Shown piece by piece: positions 15,790 through 27,285 of a DNA stretch of 64,000 bases (position 1 is the first letter of the stretch; each line of letters begins with the position of its first letter). The notes beneath the pieces are model-generated. The model was given only the letters and a program-made list of their open reading frames with translations, was not told where the DNA came from and searched no databases. Position numbers and translations under genes: made by a program. This DNA is from Bacteroidota bacterium (GTDB lineage: Bacteria > Bacteroidota > Bacteroidia > Chitinophagales > Chitinophagaceae), in NCBI GenBank assembly GCA_030706735.1, contig JAUZNZ010000002.1, forward strand, positions 124,001-188,000, given 5' to 3'.

Positions 15790-18255
15790 TCATTTCAGGG
15801 TGGTATTGAACAATTTGAACACGCGCTTATACTCGTCCGTCCAGCTCGAAGGTTCTACAAAACCATGGTCTTCCAGCGGGTAGACGGCCAGTTCCCAATT
15901 ATTCTTACCCAATTCGATCAGCCTTTGCGTCAACCGGACGATGTCCTCGAAATGGACATTCTCATCTACGACCCCATGGCACATCAGCAGGTGCCCCTTC
16001 AAACCCTCCGCAAAATAGATGGGCGAACTCCGCCGGTAGGCCAGGCTGTCATTATACGGCTCATTCAGGATGGCGGACGTATAACCATGATTGTAATGGG
16101 CCCAGTCGGTTACGCAGCGAAGACCCGCTCCCGCAGCAAATACGTCTGGCTCGGTAAACAACGCCATGAGGGTGATAAAGCCTCCATATGACCCGCCATA
16201 AATGCCGACCCGGTGCGGATCCACGCCCTCATGCGTCACCAGCCATTTCACGCCGTCAACCTGGTCGCTCAGGTCCTTGCCTCCCATGTGCCGGTAGATC
16301 CCGGTACGCCAGTCCCTGCCGTAGCCCGCACTGCCGCGATAATCCATGTCGAGCACAATATATCCATTGTCGGCAAGCAGGTTATTGAACATGTATTCAT
16401 GGAAATAGGAACTCCACCATCTGTGCGCATTCTGCAGGTATCCCGCACCGTGCACAAAGACGACAGCAGGTCTCGGGACGCCATGGGCCCCTTCCTTCGG
16501 CCGGTAGATCCGCGCATGAACGGTCGCTCCATCACGCGCCTGGAAGGTAATGATCTCCGGGTCGCGCCATGGATAGGACCTGAACTCCTCGCTCATGGCC
16601 AGGCGGGTGATCTGGCGCAAACCCACGCCGCCCTTTGCATCGGCGACAGGCTTGTTCTCCTGCAGATAAAGCTCCCAGGGACGGTTCGAATAGGAATACA
16701 GGATCGCCAGTTCCTTTTCATCGGGGGAGACGGTGACCTGGTTTGATCCCTTCATGCTCGTGATCCGTTCAGGCTTCCCGCCGGTGACCGGTATCCGGTA
16801 GAATTGTTGTTCTCCCGGGTCCGATTCATTACTGCTGATATAAAAATAGTTGCGGTCCTTCGAGAGATGGGCCGTTTGCACTTCCCAGGCTCCGCTGCTT
16901 AGCTGAACCTTCGCCCCGGTAAGCGTATTCACTTTATAAAGATGGGAGTAACCGCTTGCCTCGCTTTGGAACCAGAAGGTATGATCATCGATCCACCCGG
17001 CATTTCCTCCTCCGAAATTCTCGCCGTCTCCGATGCCCGGCCCGGCGATCCAGGCCTCATCGCGCTGCCGGTCCAGCAAATGAAGGGCGCCGGTGGTTGG
17101 ATCCAATGACATGAGCCAGCGATCTTTATTGTCTCGCGAACGGATGTCCATGACGGCCGAAACCCCCTCCTCGGACCAATAGGGGCCGTAGAAAACGACT
17201 GGCCGGGGGCCGGGTTTTATCTTCCTCTTCTCGTCTGACGCGCTGTCCGACGGATCGGCCAATGGCCGGTCGGCGCCTTTTTCTTTTGCTCCCCCCTTCG
17301 CCGGATAATCCTTTACATAGTCCGGCTGATCCATGATCCCCGGTATCTGTGCCGTGGTCACGCTAATGACCGTATCCCGGTCCCGGTCGAAAATATATGA
17401 ACTGAACAGGCCCTGCGGAGCGCCGACCTTCGTCCTTCCCGGGATGTCGGTGGTAAACCCGGATTCGGTTACATAAGAGGGCACAACGGTCCGCCTCGCT
17501 CCGGTGGCCTCCTTGAGCAGACTGTAACTTACAAACCGGCCATCGGCGCTGATCCCGGTCCCGACGATCATCCTGTCTTCTGTGAAAATGCTCTTAGGTT
17601 CCTTTGGCTTGTTGATCTTGTCGATGGAATCGGCAAGATCTTTTTTTTGTTTCCGGCTCCTCAGTACCTCGATATGCTGCAGCTGGTCGTCGGCCAGCCA
17701 TTTTTCCTGGGCGGTCGGCGGATCCTTTTTCGGCGGGCTGGCGCGTTGGAAATTGGTGAGCTGTTCCGTCAGCCCCGTCGTGATATCCCAGGAATACAGG
17801 TTGAAGTTTCGGGTATACACAATGCGTGTGTCGTGAAAGGAAAAAACGGGGTTGGTCTCCGCATCCAGGGTCTGAGTGATCCGCTTTTCTTTTCTGGTGC
17901 GCGCATCGCCCCAAAATATATCGCCGTCCCGGCTAAAGGTGTAGGAAGTACGCGCCTTATTGTAGTGCACCCGGTTTTCAGCGAAAGTGCTTTCCAGCAG
18001 AGAGTAAGGCGCTTTGCGCGGCGTCGGGTCCTCTCTGCTGATATAGTAAATGGAATCTGATGGCGCCTTGTCGGGATTCCAGCGAAAGAACAAATATTTG
18101 CCGTCGGTCGACCAGTATGGCCGGGAGGGCGAAGTGCCGATCCATTTCGGGTCCCGCATGATCTTCTCGACGGTGAGCTTTACAGCGGGCTCCTGGCAAA
18201 ACGCGGCGGAAGCGACGAACAGGCAGGCAAACAGAATGAAGAATTTCTTACTCAT
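15790..18255 (-). CDS. S9-family (DPP IV / prolyl oligopeptidase-like) peptidase
   Basis: 821 residues. Signal peptide (FILFACLFVASAAFCQ), then a beta-propeller from about 30-550 and an alpha/beta hydrolase domain. The catalytic triad can be read: Ser689 in GGSYGG, Asp764 (VVDENVHF), His797 (LEDHGF). Family members cleave dipeptides or oligopeptides, often after Pro or Ala, in the periplasm. It starts 26 nt after the mgtE stop on the same strand, so it may be partly co-transcribed; a TACTTTG sequence sits in that gap. Confidence 0.93.
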   Translation of the reverse strand: MSKKFFILFACLFVASAAFCQEPAVKLTVEKIMRDPKWIGTSPSRPYWSTDGKYLFFRWNPDKAPSDSIYYISREDPTPRKAPYSLLESTFAENRVHYNKARTSYTFSRDGDIFWGDARTRKEKRITQTLDAETNPVFSFHDTRIVYTRNFNLYSWDITTGLTEQLTNFQRASPPKKDPPTAQEKWLADDQLQHIEVLRSRKQKKDLADSIDKINKPKEPKSIFTEDRMIVGTGISADGRFVSYSLLKEATGARRTVVPSYVTESGFTTDIPGRTKVGAPQGLFSSYIFDRDRDTVISVTTAQIPGIMDQPDYVKDYPAKGGAKEKGADRPLADPSDSASDEKRKIKPGPRPVVFYGPYWSEEGVSAVMDIRSRDNKDRWLMSLDPTTGALHLLDRQRDEAWIAGPGIGDGENFGGGNAGWIDDHTFWFQSEASGYSHLYKVNTLTGAKVQLSSGAWEVQTAHLSKDRNYFYISSNESDPGEQQFYRIPVTGGKPERITSMKGSNQVTVSPDEKELAILYSYSNRPWELYLQENKPVADAKGGVGLRQITRLAMSEEFRSYPWRDPEIITFQARDGATVHARIYRPKEGAHGVPRPAVVFVHGAGYLQNAHRWWSSYFHEYMFNNLLADNGYIVLDMDYRGSAGYGRDWRTGIYRHMGGKDLSDQVDGVKWLVTHEGVDPHRVGIYGGSYGGFITLMALFTEPDVFAAGAGLRCVTDWAHYNHGYTSAILNEPYNDSLAYRRSSPIYFAEGLKGHLLMCHGVVDENVHFEDIVRLTQRLIELGKNNWELAVYPLEDHGFVEPSSWTDEYKRVFKLFNTTLK

Positions 18256-18281
18256 AACAAAGTAGGCGTTGGTTTTGGCGA

Positions 18282-19673
18282 CTATAGGTAGATCCCGCGC
18301 AAAAGCAGGTAGGCGACGGAAAAATAAATGATGATGCCTGTTACGTCCACCAGGGTCGCGACAAAGGGGGCGGAAGACGTGGCGGGGTCAAGGCCCAATC
18401 TCTTCAGGACGATCGGCAGCATCGACCCGATCACGCTTCCCCACAATACGATGCCGATCAGCGAGAGGAAAATGATGTCGGCGATCAGTATGTGGTGAGG
18501 GCCATAGTTGAAAAAGCCCAGGTACTGCCACAATTCGATCCGGATGAACCCCACCGCACCGAGAATAAGGCCAAGCGTAAGGCCCGAGAGCAACTCGCGC
18601 CTCAATATCCTCCACCAATCCGTCAACGTGATCTCGCCGAGCGCCATCGCGCGGATGATCAGGGTGGACGCCTGAGATCCGCTGTTGCCCCCCGCACTGA
18701 TGGTCAATGGAATGAAAATCCCCAATACGAGCACTTTCCCCAATTCCACGTTGAAATATTGCATGGCCGTGGTCGTGAGCATTTCGCTCAGGAACAGGAT
18801 GATCAGCCATCCGACACGCTTCTTGATCAGCTTGCCGAAGCGGATATCCAGATAGGGCTCGTCAAGCGCCTCGGCGCCGCCGATCTTTTGAATGTCTTCG
18901 CTGAACTCTTCGCTGGCCACCCACAACACGTCGTCGATCGTCACGATGCCGAGCAGCAGTTGATTGTTGTCGAGCACGGGAAGAGCGACCCGGTTATTCA
19001 TTTTAAAGACCTGGTAGGCTTTCTCCTGGTCATCATTCACATTAAGCGCGATATAGCGGTTGTCGATGACGTCCTCGATCTTTTTTTCCGGCTGCGCCAG
19101 GATGATCTCGCGGATCCGGATGTCATCGATGAAGATGCCTTTCTCGTCCACTACATAGATCACGTCGATGGTCTCGCTGTCCTTGCCTACCGCACGAATG
19201 TGACGGATCACTTCCCTGACGGTCCAATCCTTGCGCACGGCAATATAATCAGGCGTCATCAGGCGTCCTACGCTGTCCTCGGGATAGCCCAGCAGCGATA
19301 ACGTGACCTTCCGCTCTTCGGGGTTCAGCGTCCTGATCAGTTCCTTCACGACTTCGCTGGGCAGTTCTTCCAGAAAGGCCGTCCGGTCATCCGCCGATAG
19401 GTCATTGAGCAGCTCGGCTGCCGTATGCGCAGGCAATTCCTGGATGATCCTCTTCTGCACGGAAAGATCCAGGATCTTGAACGTACTGGCTGCACGATGA
19501 ATGCTCATATTGGCCACGATGAAGACCTCATGTTCAGGCAGCTCGTTGATGAGCTCGGCGACATCGCTGATATTCTGGTCGTCCAGGAAATCATGGATGG
19601 CGGCTTCATTTTTCGACTCAACGAGCTCCTGGAATTCATCGAGCAGAGGCATATGTTTCTGTTCTGCGGCCAT
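18282..19673 (-). CDS. mgtE: Magnesium transporter MgtE
   Basis: 463 residues, the standard MgtE layout: an N-terminal helical Mg-sensing domain (about 1-135), two CBS domains (about 140-260, including GRLMTPDYIAVRKDWTV), a plug helix and five membrane segments (about 290-460) containing the conserved GGNSGSQAST pore motif. It mediates Mg2+ (and Co2+) influx, gated by cytoplasmic Mg2+ binding between the CBS and N domains. The start is supported by a near-perfect promoter ending 4 nt upstream. Divergent from the SET-domain gene; the S9 peptidase follows downstream. Confidence 0.97.
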   Translation of the reverse strand: MAAEQKHMPLLDEFQELVESKNEAAIHDFLDDQNISDVAELINELPEHEVFIVANMSIHRAASTFKILDLSVQKRIIQELPAHTAAELLNDLSADDRTAFLEELPSEVVKELIRTLNPEERKVTLSLLGYPEDSVGRLMTPDYIAVRKDWTVREVIRHIRAVGKDSETIDVIYVVDEKGIFIDDIRIREIILAQPEKKIEDVIDNRYIALNVNDDQEKAYQVFKMNNRVALPVLDNNQLLLGIVTIDDVLWVASEEFSEDIQKIGGAEALDEPYLDIRFGKLIKKRVGWLIILFLSEMLTTTAMQYFNVELGKVLVLGIFIPLTISAGGNSGSQASTLIIRAMALGEITLTDWWRILRRELLSGLTLGLILGAVGFIRIELWQYLGFFNYGPHHILIADIIFLSLIGIVLWGSVIGSMLPIVLKRLGLDPATSSAPFVATLVDVTGIIIYFSVAYLLLRGIYL

Positions 19674-19677
19674 ACGC

Positions 19678-19708
19678 CAAACCTACGGCAAAATGATTAA
19701 ATTGCCAA
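19678..19708 (-). promoter_or_regulatory. mgtE promoter (TTG-N20-TAGGTTTG)
   Basis: On the minus strand, TTG at 19708-19706, exactly 20 nt, then TAGGTTTG at 19685-19678, and 4 nt later the mgtE ATG. This is one of the best consensus matches in the window and predicts a leaderless mgtE mRNA. Its -33 part lies within the first codons proposed for the divergent SET-domain gene. Confidence 0.75.
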
Positions 19709-20097
19709 TCATGATCCTGCCGATCCTTTCCATAGAATCGACTTTGCAAAAGGGTAGGGGTGTATTCACTTCCGGTGACATTGACCGCGATACGATCATA
19801 GAGTGTTCTCCGGTGATCGTCATGACACAGGAGGATAGGCAGTTGCTTGACCGCACCTTGTTACACGATTATATTTTTGAATGGGGGGCTGGCCGGAAGC
19901 AATGCTGCATGGCGCTGGGATATGTTCCCATATATAACCACTCCTACCGCGCAAATTGTGAATACATGATGGATTATGACCGGCAATTGATCTCCGTAAA
20001 GACGATCCGGTTTGTAAAGGCGGGCGAGGAGTTGTTCATCAATTACAATGGCGATTGGAATAATGCGAAGCCCGTATGGTTCGATGTCCGCGAATGA
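19693..20097 (+). CDS. SET-domain protein (putative protein-lysine methyltransferase)
   Basis: 134 residues. The frame is open upstream into mgtE antisense, but homology begins near ATG 19693 (an alternative ATG at 19711 would leave the mgtE promoter intact). SET motifs are recognisable: GRGVFTSGDI at the N-terminus, the YNHSYRANCEY knot segment (NHSxxPN-like) and GEELFINYNGDW (GEEL..DY-like). SET enzymes transfer methyl groups from SAM to lysines; the target here is unknown. No pre-SET or post-SET Cys clusters, so it is the compact bacterial form. It lies between mgtE (divergent) and the beta-barrel gene (convergent, 13 nt away). Confidence 0.85.
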   Translation: MIKLPIMILPILSIESTLQKGRGVFTSGDIDRDTIIECSPVIVMTQEDRQLLDRTLLHDYIFEWGAGRKQCCMALGYVPIYNHSYRANCEYMMDYDRQLISVKTIRFVKAGEELFINYNGDWNNAKPVWFDVRE

Positions 20098-20110
20098 CGA
20101 CATTCCGACG

Positions 20111-21646
20111 TCAATGTCTCGATCTCCTTAATACCGGCGCATACTTGACCCCGAAATTGATGCCCATGCTGTTTACGTCAACCCCGCCGAATCCGAGCCC
20201 TCCGGTCGGGACCTTAACGTACGGGGAGATCAACAGGGACAGGTCATTGGAGAGCCCCGTTTCGACGCCGATGGACAAATTGACGGCGGAGAACAAATGG
20301 GCGCCGCCTCCTTTGTAGTTGAACCCGCGCCAGGCCTCTCTCCCGAACAGGTCGAAATAATAATCGCAGTTCTCGCCCATAAGCAGGTAGGATGATAATC
20401 CCCCGGAGGCAAAAAAGGAAGTATTGCCGCCCACACTGAAGTCATAACGCACATTCAACGGGATCTCGAGCATATTGATGGTGCCTTTGACGAAATCTAT
20501 ATTATGCATATTGTTCCGGACGTAATAGTCGTAAGCGACATGATAGTCTTGCGCAATCGCGGTATAATTCTTCCGGGAGAACAGGATGCCTGTACTGACA
20601 TACAATTTATTAACGAATTGATAATCTACGGTGAGACCAAAGCTGCTGCCCGGCCGGTCGCCGGCGAGCGAATTAACGGAAGAGAAGTCGGGACCGACCA
20701 CCAATCCGAACTGCAAAGACCGGTTGATACGCATCGAAGGCAAGTGAGGGTTGCCCGGGGTTATCGGTCCCGGCGGGCTGTTCTTTGCCTTCGCGATTTC
20801 CCTCAGGCCTGCATCGTCGATGACCGGCCTTCCGGCACGAGATGCCTGCTCACGGATGCTGGCATGTTCCATTTCCTTGTCCTCATCGACCGCCGGCACG
20901 TTCTTCCCCCCCGAAGTTCCGGGTTTCGATCCCGCCACTCGCTGGCCTGTCCCCGCCACACCCGGTTCAGTCCCCGCCACACCATCCTCTGGTCGCGCCA
21001 CTTCACGGTTCGACCGGTCGCTTCCATGGCCCCTGCCCCTCGTCGCATGGCTCGTGCTACTGCCGTCCCCGATCTTTGCTGCCGTGCCCGCTTCGGTCTT
21101 ATCCGGAATGCCTGACCCTCCTGCTTCCCGTTCCTCATTTCCTTGCACGCGATGATCCGGGGGATTCTGTCCCGCATGGTCACCCGAAAACCCGGCATGA
21201 TCTTTCATTTGCAGTTGCTGCGCAACGGGGGCCGGTTTCTCCGGATTCTTCGCGATCGGCGAGCCGTTTCCGGGGCTGTTGGTTCCTTGTTGTGGGTCAG
21301 GTGTAGAAGTTGGCTTATAAGGTGAGTTTTTAGCGTTAACGGATTCTTCGGGTGCCCGGGCAGGTTGCCTCGGCATTGCCTTGACGATGGAAGGAGGGGG
21401 GCTGCCCGAGCTGGAATGCCTGATGAAATAGTAGGCGACGGACGCCAGCAGCAGCACGGCAGGCGCGTAATAGAACGGCATCCTGCGGATCGCACGGAAG
21501 GGGTTAAAGCGGACCTTGCCCAACTCGCTGTCCAGTCCGGCCTGGAGCTTATTCCATTGCTCCGGGCCTGAGAAGCCGCCAGGCTGATATTCATCGGCAG
21601 CTTGACGGGCCATCCGGTCCAAATCTTTATCGGAAAGGTTCAACAT
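20111..21646 (-). CDS. Inner-membrane-anchored protein with C-terminal outer-membrane-type beta-barrel; ECF partner
   Basis: 511 residues. Residues 1-55 are charged and cytoplasm-like (LSDKDLDRMARQAADEY), then one membrane helix (about 56-72, YYAPAVLLLASVAYYFI). About 75-290 is a disordered Pro/Gly/Ser/charged linker with degenerate VAG repeats. Residues from about 300 to the end read as an OmpW/PorT-like barrel (FGLVVGPDFSSV, LYVSTGILFSRKNY, INFGVKYAPVL). The start overlaps the ECF sigma stop by 20 nt, so the two are translationally coupled. The N-terminus occupies the place of an anti-sigma factor, but no ZAS or FecR motif is seen. The single-chain mix of an inner-membrane helix and a barrel is topologically odd. 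Confidence 0.75.
   Translation of the reverse strand: MLNLSDKDLDRMARQAADEYQPGGFSGPEQWNKLQAGLDSELGKVRFNPFRAIRRMPFYYAPAVLLLASVAYYFIRHSSSGSPPPSIVKAMPRQPARAPEESVNAKNSPYKPTSTPDPQQGTNSPGNGSPIAKNPEKPAPVAQQLQMKDHAGFSGDHAGQNPPDHRVQGNEEREAGGSGIPDKTEAGTAAKIGDGSSTSHATRGRGHGSDRSNREVARPEDGVAGTEPGVAGTGQRVAGSKPGTSGGKNVPAVDEDKEMEHASIREQASRAGRPVIDDAGLREIAKAKNSPPGPITPGNPHLPSMRINRSLQFGLVVGPDFSSVNSLAGDRPGSSFGLTVDYQFVNKLYVSTGILFSRKNYTAIAQDYHVAYDYYVRNNMHNIDFVKGTINMLEIPLNVRYDFSVGGNTSFFASGGLSSYLLMGENCDYYFDLFGREAWRGFNYKGGGAHLFSAVNLSIGVETGLSNDLSLLISPYVKVPTGGLGFGGVDVNSMGINFGVKYAPVLRRSRH
20936..21000 (-). repeat. Degenerate VAG-x-x-PG coding repeat
   Basis: Within the linker of the barrel protein the DNA repeats imperfectly (blocks of about 20-33 nt containing CCCCGCCAC), encoding successive DGVAGTEPG, GVAGTGQR and VAGSKPG units. 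Probably slipped-strand expansion of the linker. Confidence 0.5.
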
Positions 21647-22217
21647 AATAATTTTTAGTCTGTTTGGTTAGGATCTTTCGTAGGTTCTCTCTTGCTTTGG
21701 AAAGGTTGGATTTGGAGGAGCCCACGGATATATCCAGTTGCCTGGCTATCTCCTCGTGGGTCAGCCCTTCTATGACGAACAGATTGAAGACAGTTCGATA
21801 CGCAGGGGACAGCTGGCGGATCGCTTCGATGATCTCCTTGTACGACAACACATCGATCCCCGACTCCTGCTTATCGGCAATATTCTCTGAATCCTCGGTA
21901 AGCACCTGCCCGTGTATATAACTGGCATTTTTTCTGTAATGATCGATACACGTGTTGATCAATATCCGCTTGAACCATCCCTTAAGGGAAGCCTGGACAT
22001 CGGCATGCCTGGATTCTTCGAATTGCACGATATTCTTGAACAGCTTGATGAAACCCTCGTTCATGATCTCTTCAACCTGCTCCAGATTGTTTTGATAGCG
22101 GTAACAAATTTTCATAGCATACTCCCTGAGCAAATTATATAGCTCTCTTTGGCTGGAACGGTCATTAGCCCTACAGCCTTCTATTAAAGCCAGTATTTGT
22201 GAGTTTGCTGCGATCAA
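21627..22217 (-). CDS. ECF-type RNA polymerase sigma-70 factor
   Basis: 196 residues. Region 2 (ELYNLLREYAMKICYRYQ ... VEEIMNEGFIKLFKNI) and region 4 (LSPAYRTVFNLFVIEGLTHEEIA followed by LDISVGSSKSNLSKARENLRK) are clear, with no regions 1 or 3, so group IV/ECF. The start is a TTG at 22217; no upstream ATG is seen and any internal ATG would remove region 2.1. Its stop overlaps the start of the membrane/barrel protein by 20 nt, the usual place for its anti-sigma factor. The target regulon is not visible; no SusCD pair is adjacent. Confidence 0.93.
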   Translation of the reverse strand: MIAANSQILALIEGCRANDRSSQRELYNLLREYAMKICYRYQNNLEQVEEIMNEGFIKLFKNIVQFEESRHADVQASLKGWFKRILINTCIDHYRKNASYIHGQVLTEDSENIADKQESGIDVLSYKEIIEAIRQLSPAYRTVFNLFVIEGLTHEEIARQLDISVGSSKSNLSKARENLRKILTKQTKNYYVEPFR

Positions 22218-22368
22218 ATGGAAAAGTGAAAAGTTGAATGTAAATGGTGGTCGATACCTAATAAACGCGCAAACTACCTTTACCAGGTTGAGAAATACGC
22301 AAATGAAATGTTAATGGTTGCTTTTCTGAATGTTAAAGCCAGGCCCATTTTCAGGGTCAGCTCCCCGA

Positions 22369-23799
22369 TCATTTCATGGCGGCAAATCCGGTATTGATAA
22401 CGGCCAGGTTGGCGCCGATATAGAGCTGCATCTGGATCGCTTTTTCCCCGGTCACCAATCCTAACAACTTAATTTCCATTATTTTACCACTGGTATACAC
22501 AGTCGGGGCCAGTTGCCTGTTCAAGGTCGCGCTGATCATGGGGAGATTGGCTTTCAACAATGCAGCCATATCAAGATACGAATTTCCCTGCAAAGATTTC
22601 CGGATCTTGTTGCGTAGGAGACTCCTTGCGATCTTAAGCATTAAATCCTTGCTTTCCAAAGAATAAGAGATATCCGGAATGTCCAGGGACTGCTTGGCGG
22701 TGTCCAGCACCGGCGTCCCCCGCAGGTAGACCCGCCCCTTACGGCTTCCGCTGAAATCGATCCTGAGCTCTATCTGATGGTTCCCGATGCCCTTGACCAA
22801 AATGTCGTCGATGATCACATTATTGCCCTTGACGAGGAAGGACTTCCCGCGAAGCGTATCGTTCAGGAATTTGCTGATGAAAGAATAGTCATAGACCGCC
22901 TGTAAATACAACGACAACCCGTCTCCATGACCGTAGTTACTGAGCGGCGGAAGGGAGGGAATAGTTGCCTTCTTGTTACTGTCCGATAATAACTCGGGCC
23001 TGCAAGACAGACCAATGGATACGGTCAACGTATCCCGGGCATAATTGAGTTGCCCGATCCTGACCTTCTGTGGATTGACCGCCAGATAGCCATAACGGCC
23101 CATCGGGATCTTCTGCCAGGCTTTTGCGGATGCTTGTTGCAGATAGGAAGAGAAATTAAGCCTGGCCACAGCCTGATCCACGGAATAGCAAAAAGCGGCA
23201 ATGGACGCATTGACGCTGTCCACCACTTGCTGCGTCATGTCCGAAGAGAACATGGAGACGATGCATTTGTCCATCGCCACGAGCTTGTCCGTCCGGGTAT
23301 AGGTGTGGATGCGGTAATCCGTGGAAAAGCTGAGTTGCGAACTGATATTGATGGCGACCCTCCGCATGGGCTCATTGCCGAACCCGCATGTGCCCGAAAT
23401 CCAGGGAGATACCGGTTTGTCCATCGCACAAAGGCATTTACTGCCCGCCACCTGGTAGCTGCCCATGAACTGAAGTCCCAGCTTATTGTTCGAACAACTT
23501 ACGGCAAATGCCGATCGGACGAAACGATATTTATATCTGAAGTCACAGGTGGGCTGCTGGTATGCAGGCCATCCTGTCGAATTGAACTCCCGGGGTACCA
23601 ACGAATCTGCCAGGGCCAGCAGCGGCCGGCCGGCGATCTTCAGCGGCAGGTCGATCTCGGAAACCGGAAGGGGAGGTAAGGTATCCGGCAGGTTCAACGG
23701 AGCGGCGGATAGAGGCGCTGTCATCACCTTTTTGGACGGGGAACACGATCCAAGCATGAACAGCAGCACGGGAAAAAGCAAAGACAAATAACACTTCAC
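22369..23799 (-). CDS. DUF4403-family lipoprotein
   Basis: 476 residues. Start codon GTG at 23799; the signal peptide ends in lipobox MLGSC with candidate lipid Cys19. The body matches the DUF4403 family: long beta-rich repeats with two similar halves, of unknown function. A conserved-looking segment is DILVKGIGNHQIELRIDFSGSRKG. Family proteins are exported and resemble lipid- or LPS-binding TULIP-like folds (inference from general fold talk, not visible here). 9 nt downstream of the GH18 gene, last in the aconitase operon. The 151-nt gap to the sigma factor gene contains no gene. Confidence 0.8.
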   Translation of the reverse strand: MKCYLSLLFPVLLFMLGSCSPSKKVMTAPLSAAPLNLPDTLPPLPVSEIDLPLKIAGRPLLALADSLVPREFNSTGWPAYQQPTCDFRYKYRFVRSAFAVSCSNNKLGLQFMGSYQVAGSKCLCAMDKPVSPWISGTCGFGNEPMRRVAINISSQLSFSTDYRIHTYTRTDKLVAMDKCIVSMFSSDMTQQVVDSVNASIAAFCYSVDQAVARLNFSSYLQQASAKAWQKIPMGRYGYLAVNPQKVRIGQLNYARDTLTVSIGLSCRPELLSDSNKKATIPSLPPLSNYGHGDGLSLYLQAVYDYSFISKFLNDTLRGKSFLVKGNNVIIDDILVKGIGNHQIELRIDFSGSRKGRVYLRGTPVLDTAKQSLDIPDISYSLESKDLMLKIARSLLRNKIRKSLQGNSYLDMAALLKANLPMISATLNRQLAPTVYTSGKIMEIKLLGLVTGEKAIQMQLYIGANLAVINTGFAAMK

Positions 23800-23808
23800 C
23801 CGGCTAAG

Positions 23809-24906
23809 TTAATTTTTTTCTTTTTTAGTCTCGTCAATAACATCCAACAACCCCTGGGAAAACCGATCTTCACCCAGCTGCCAGAACATGATGCCTCCCA
23901 AATGTTGCTGCATGACATACCGGGTCTTCATCCGGATGGACAGGCTGTCGTCGAAGGTCACGAAGAGCTGTTTGCTTGCATTGTACAGGTAAGGCGCCTG
24001 TGCCACAGGATCCCAATGAAGGACATAGCCGCTGTCCGGTGATAACTCGGCGGAAAAATTTCGGTAAGAGACGCCTCTCCGGAAATGCCCCGGCCGGTAT
24101 AAACCATCGTGGACGCTATCGACATTCTCGAATACCCGTCCGTAAAAAGCCGCCCCAATGACCAGCTTACCCCGCGGAACCCCCAGCGAGTCAAGGTAAC
24201 GCACCGCATGATCTGTCGACTCGACCTGTTCCGGCGTGGAATAGAGCGGGCTGTGGTGACCGGTGACCGTGGCATAGCCGCTCACCAGGTCATAGGTCAT
24301 CAGGTTGATGTAGTTGACCAGAGGCGTGACCCTCTTCCAATCGACGGAACTCCTGAGATAACCCGTAAAGCCACCGGCGGCGAAGCTGACAATGGCCTGT
24401 TTGCCGAGCTTCTTTCGGAGTTGTTTAATGACCTGGGTGAAATGGTCCTTGTCTTCGGGAGAAAACGGATAGCCGGGGACGTTAGATAAGGCGGGGTATT
24501 CCCAATCCATATCGATGCCGTCCGTCTGGAAGTAATCGGTCATGTCCTTCACCGACCTGGCAAACTGCCTTCGCCCTTTCCTGGTGGAAAAGACCTGCGG
24601 GCAACTGCGACACCCTCCCCAGCCGCCGAGCGATAAGATGATCTTCAGCCCGGGGTTGGCGCTCTTCAGCGCAACCAGGCGCCGGATGACGGAACTGTCG
24701 AAGGCATTATTGGCATCGATCAGGTTGCCCTTGAGATGACAGAAACTGAAAATGAGATGGGTCAGTTTTTTGGTATCGAAACTATCAATGGGGACACTTC
24801 GCGAGGCATAATAGCCGATCACGGCCGGCGGCTGTTCCGCCACCTGGGCAAGGACAACTCCGGCAGAAAAAGTCAGGCCGATCAGTAATAATCCCGTCTT
24901 GTTCAT
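23809..24906 (-). CDS. Secreted glycoside hydrolase family 18 (chitinase-like)
   Basis: 365 residues with signal peptide (LLLIGLTFSAGVVLAQ). The TIM-barrel signature is intact: SLGG at about 92-95 and DGIDMDWE at 129-136, giving catalytic acid Glu136. MTYDLVSGY (strand 6) and the terminal GGIMFWQLGEDR (strand 8 Trp) also fit active GH18 chitinases or endo-N-acetylglucosaminidases. No carbohydrate-binding module. It acts on chitin or related GlcNAc polymers outside the inner membrane. Located 16 nt after aconitase and 9 nt before DUF4403, so apparently in the same transcript as a TCA-cycle enzyme. Confidence 0.92.
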   Translation of the reverse strand: MNKTGLLLIGLTFSAGVVLAQVAEQPPAVIGYYASRSVPIDSFDTKKLTHLIFSFCHLKGNLIDANNAFDSSVIRRLVALKSANPGLKIILSLGGWGGCRSCPQVFSTRKGRRQFARSVKDMTDYFQTDGIDMDWEYPALSNVPGYPFSPEDKDHFTQVIKQLRKKLGKQAIVSFAAGGFTGYLRSSVDWKRVTPLVNYINLMTYDLVSGYATVTGHHSPLYSTPEQVESTDHAVRYLDSLGVPRGKLVIGAAFYGRVFENVDSVHDGLYRPGHFRRGVSYRNFSAELSPDSGYVLHWDPVAQAPYLYNASKQLFVTFDDSLSIRMKTRYVMQQHLGGIMFWQLGEDRFSQGLLDVIDETKKEKN

Positions 24907-24922
24907 GCTGCAATTTCATTGA

Positions 24923-27187
<2,265 letters not shown>

Positions 27188-27285
27188 GATTGTTCGGTTT
27201 ATGGAGATGCGAAATTACCGAAAAATTGCGTTATAGTTATCAGAGAAAAGAGCGGGGAGTTGTCGATTTTTTTTAATTTAGCTAT

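Noticed and set aside
18492-19301. 269-codon plus-strand frame inside mgtE
   Set aside because: Antisense shadow of MgtE with no recognisable domain.
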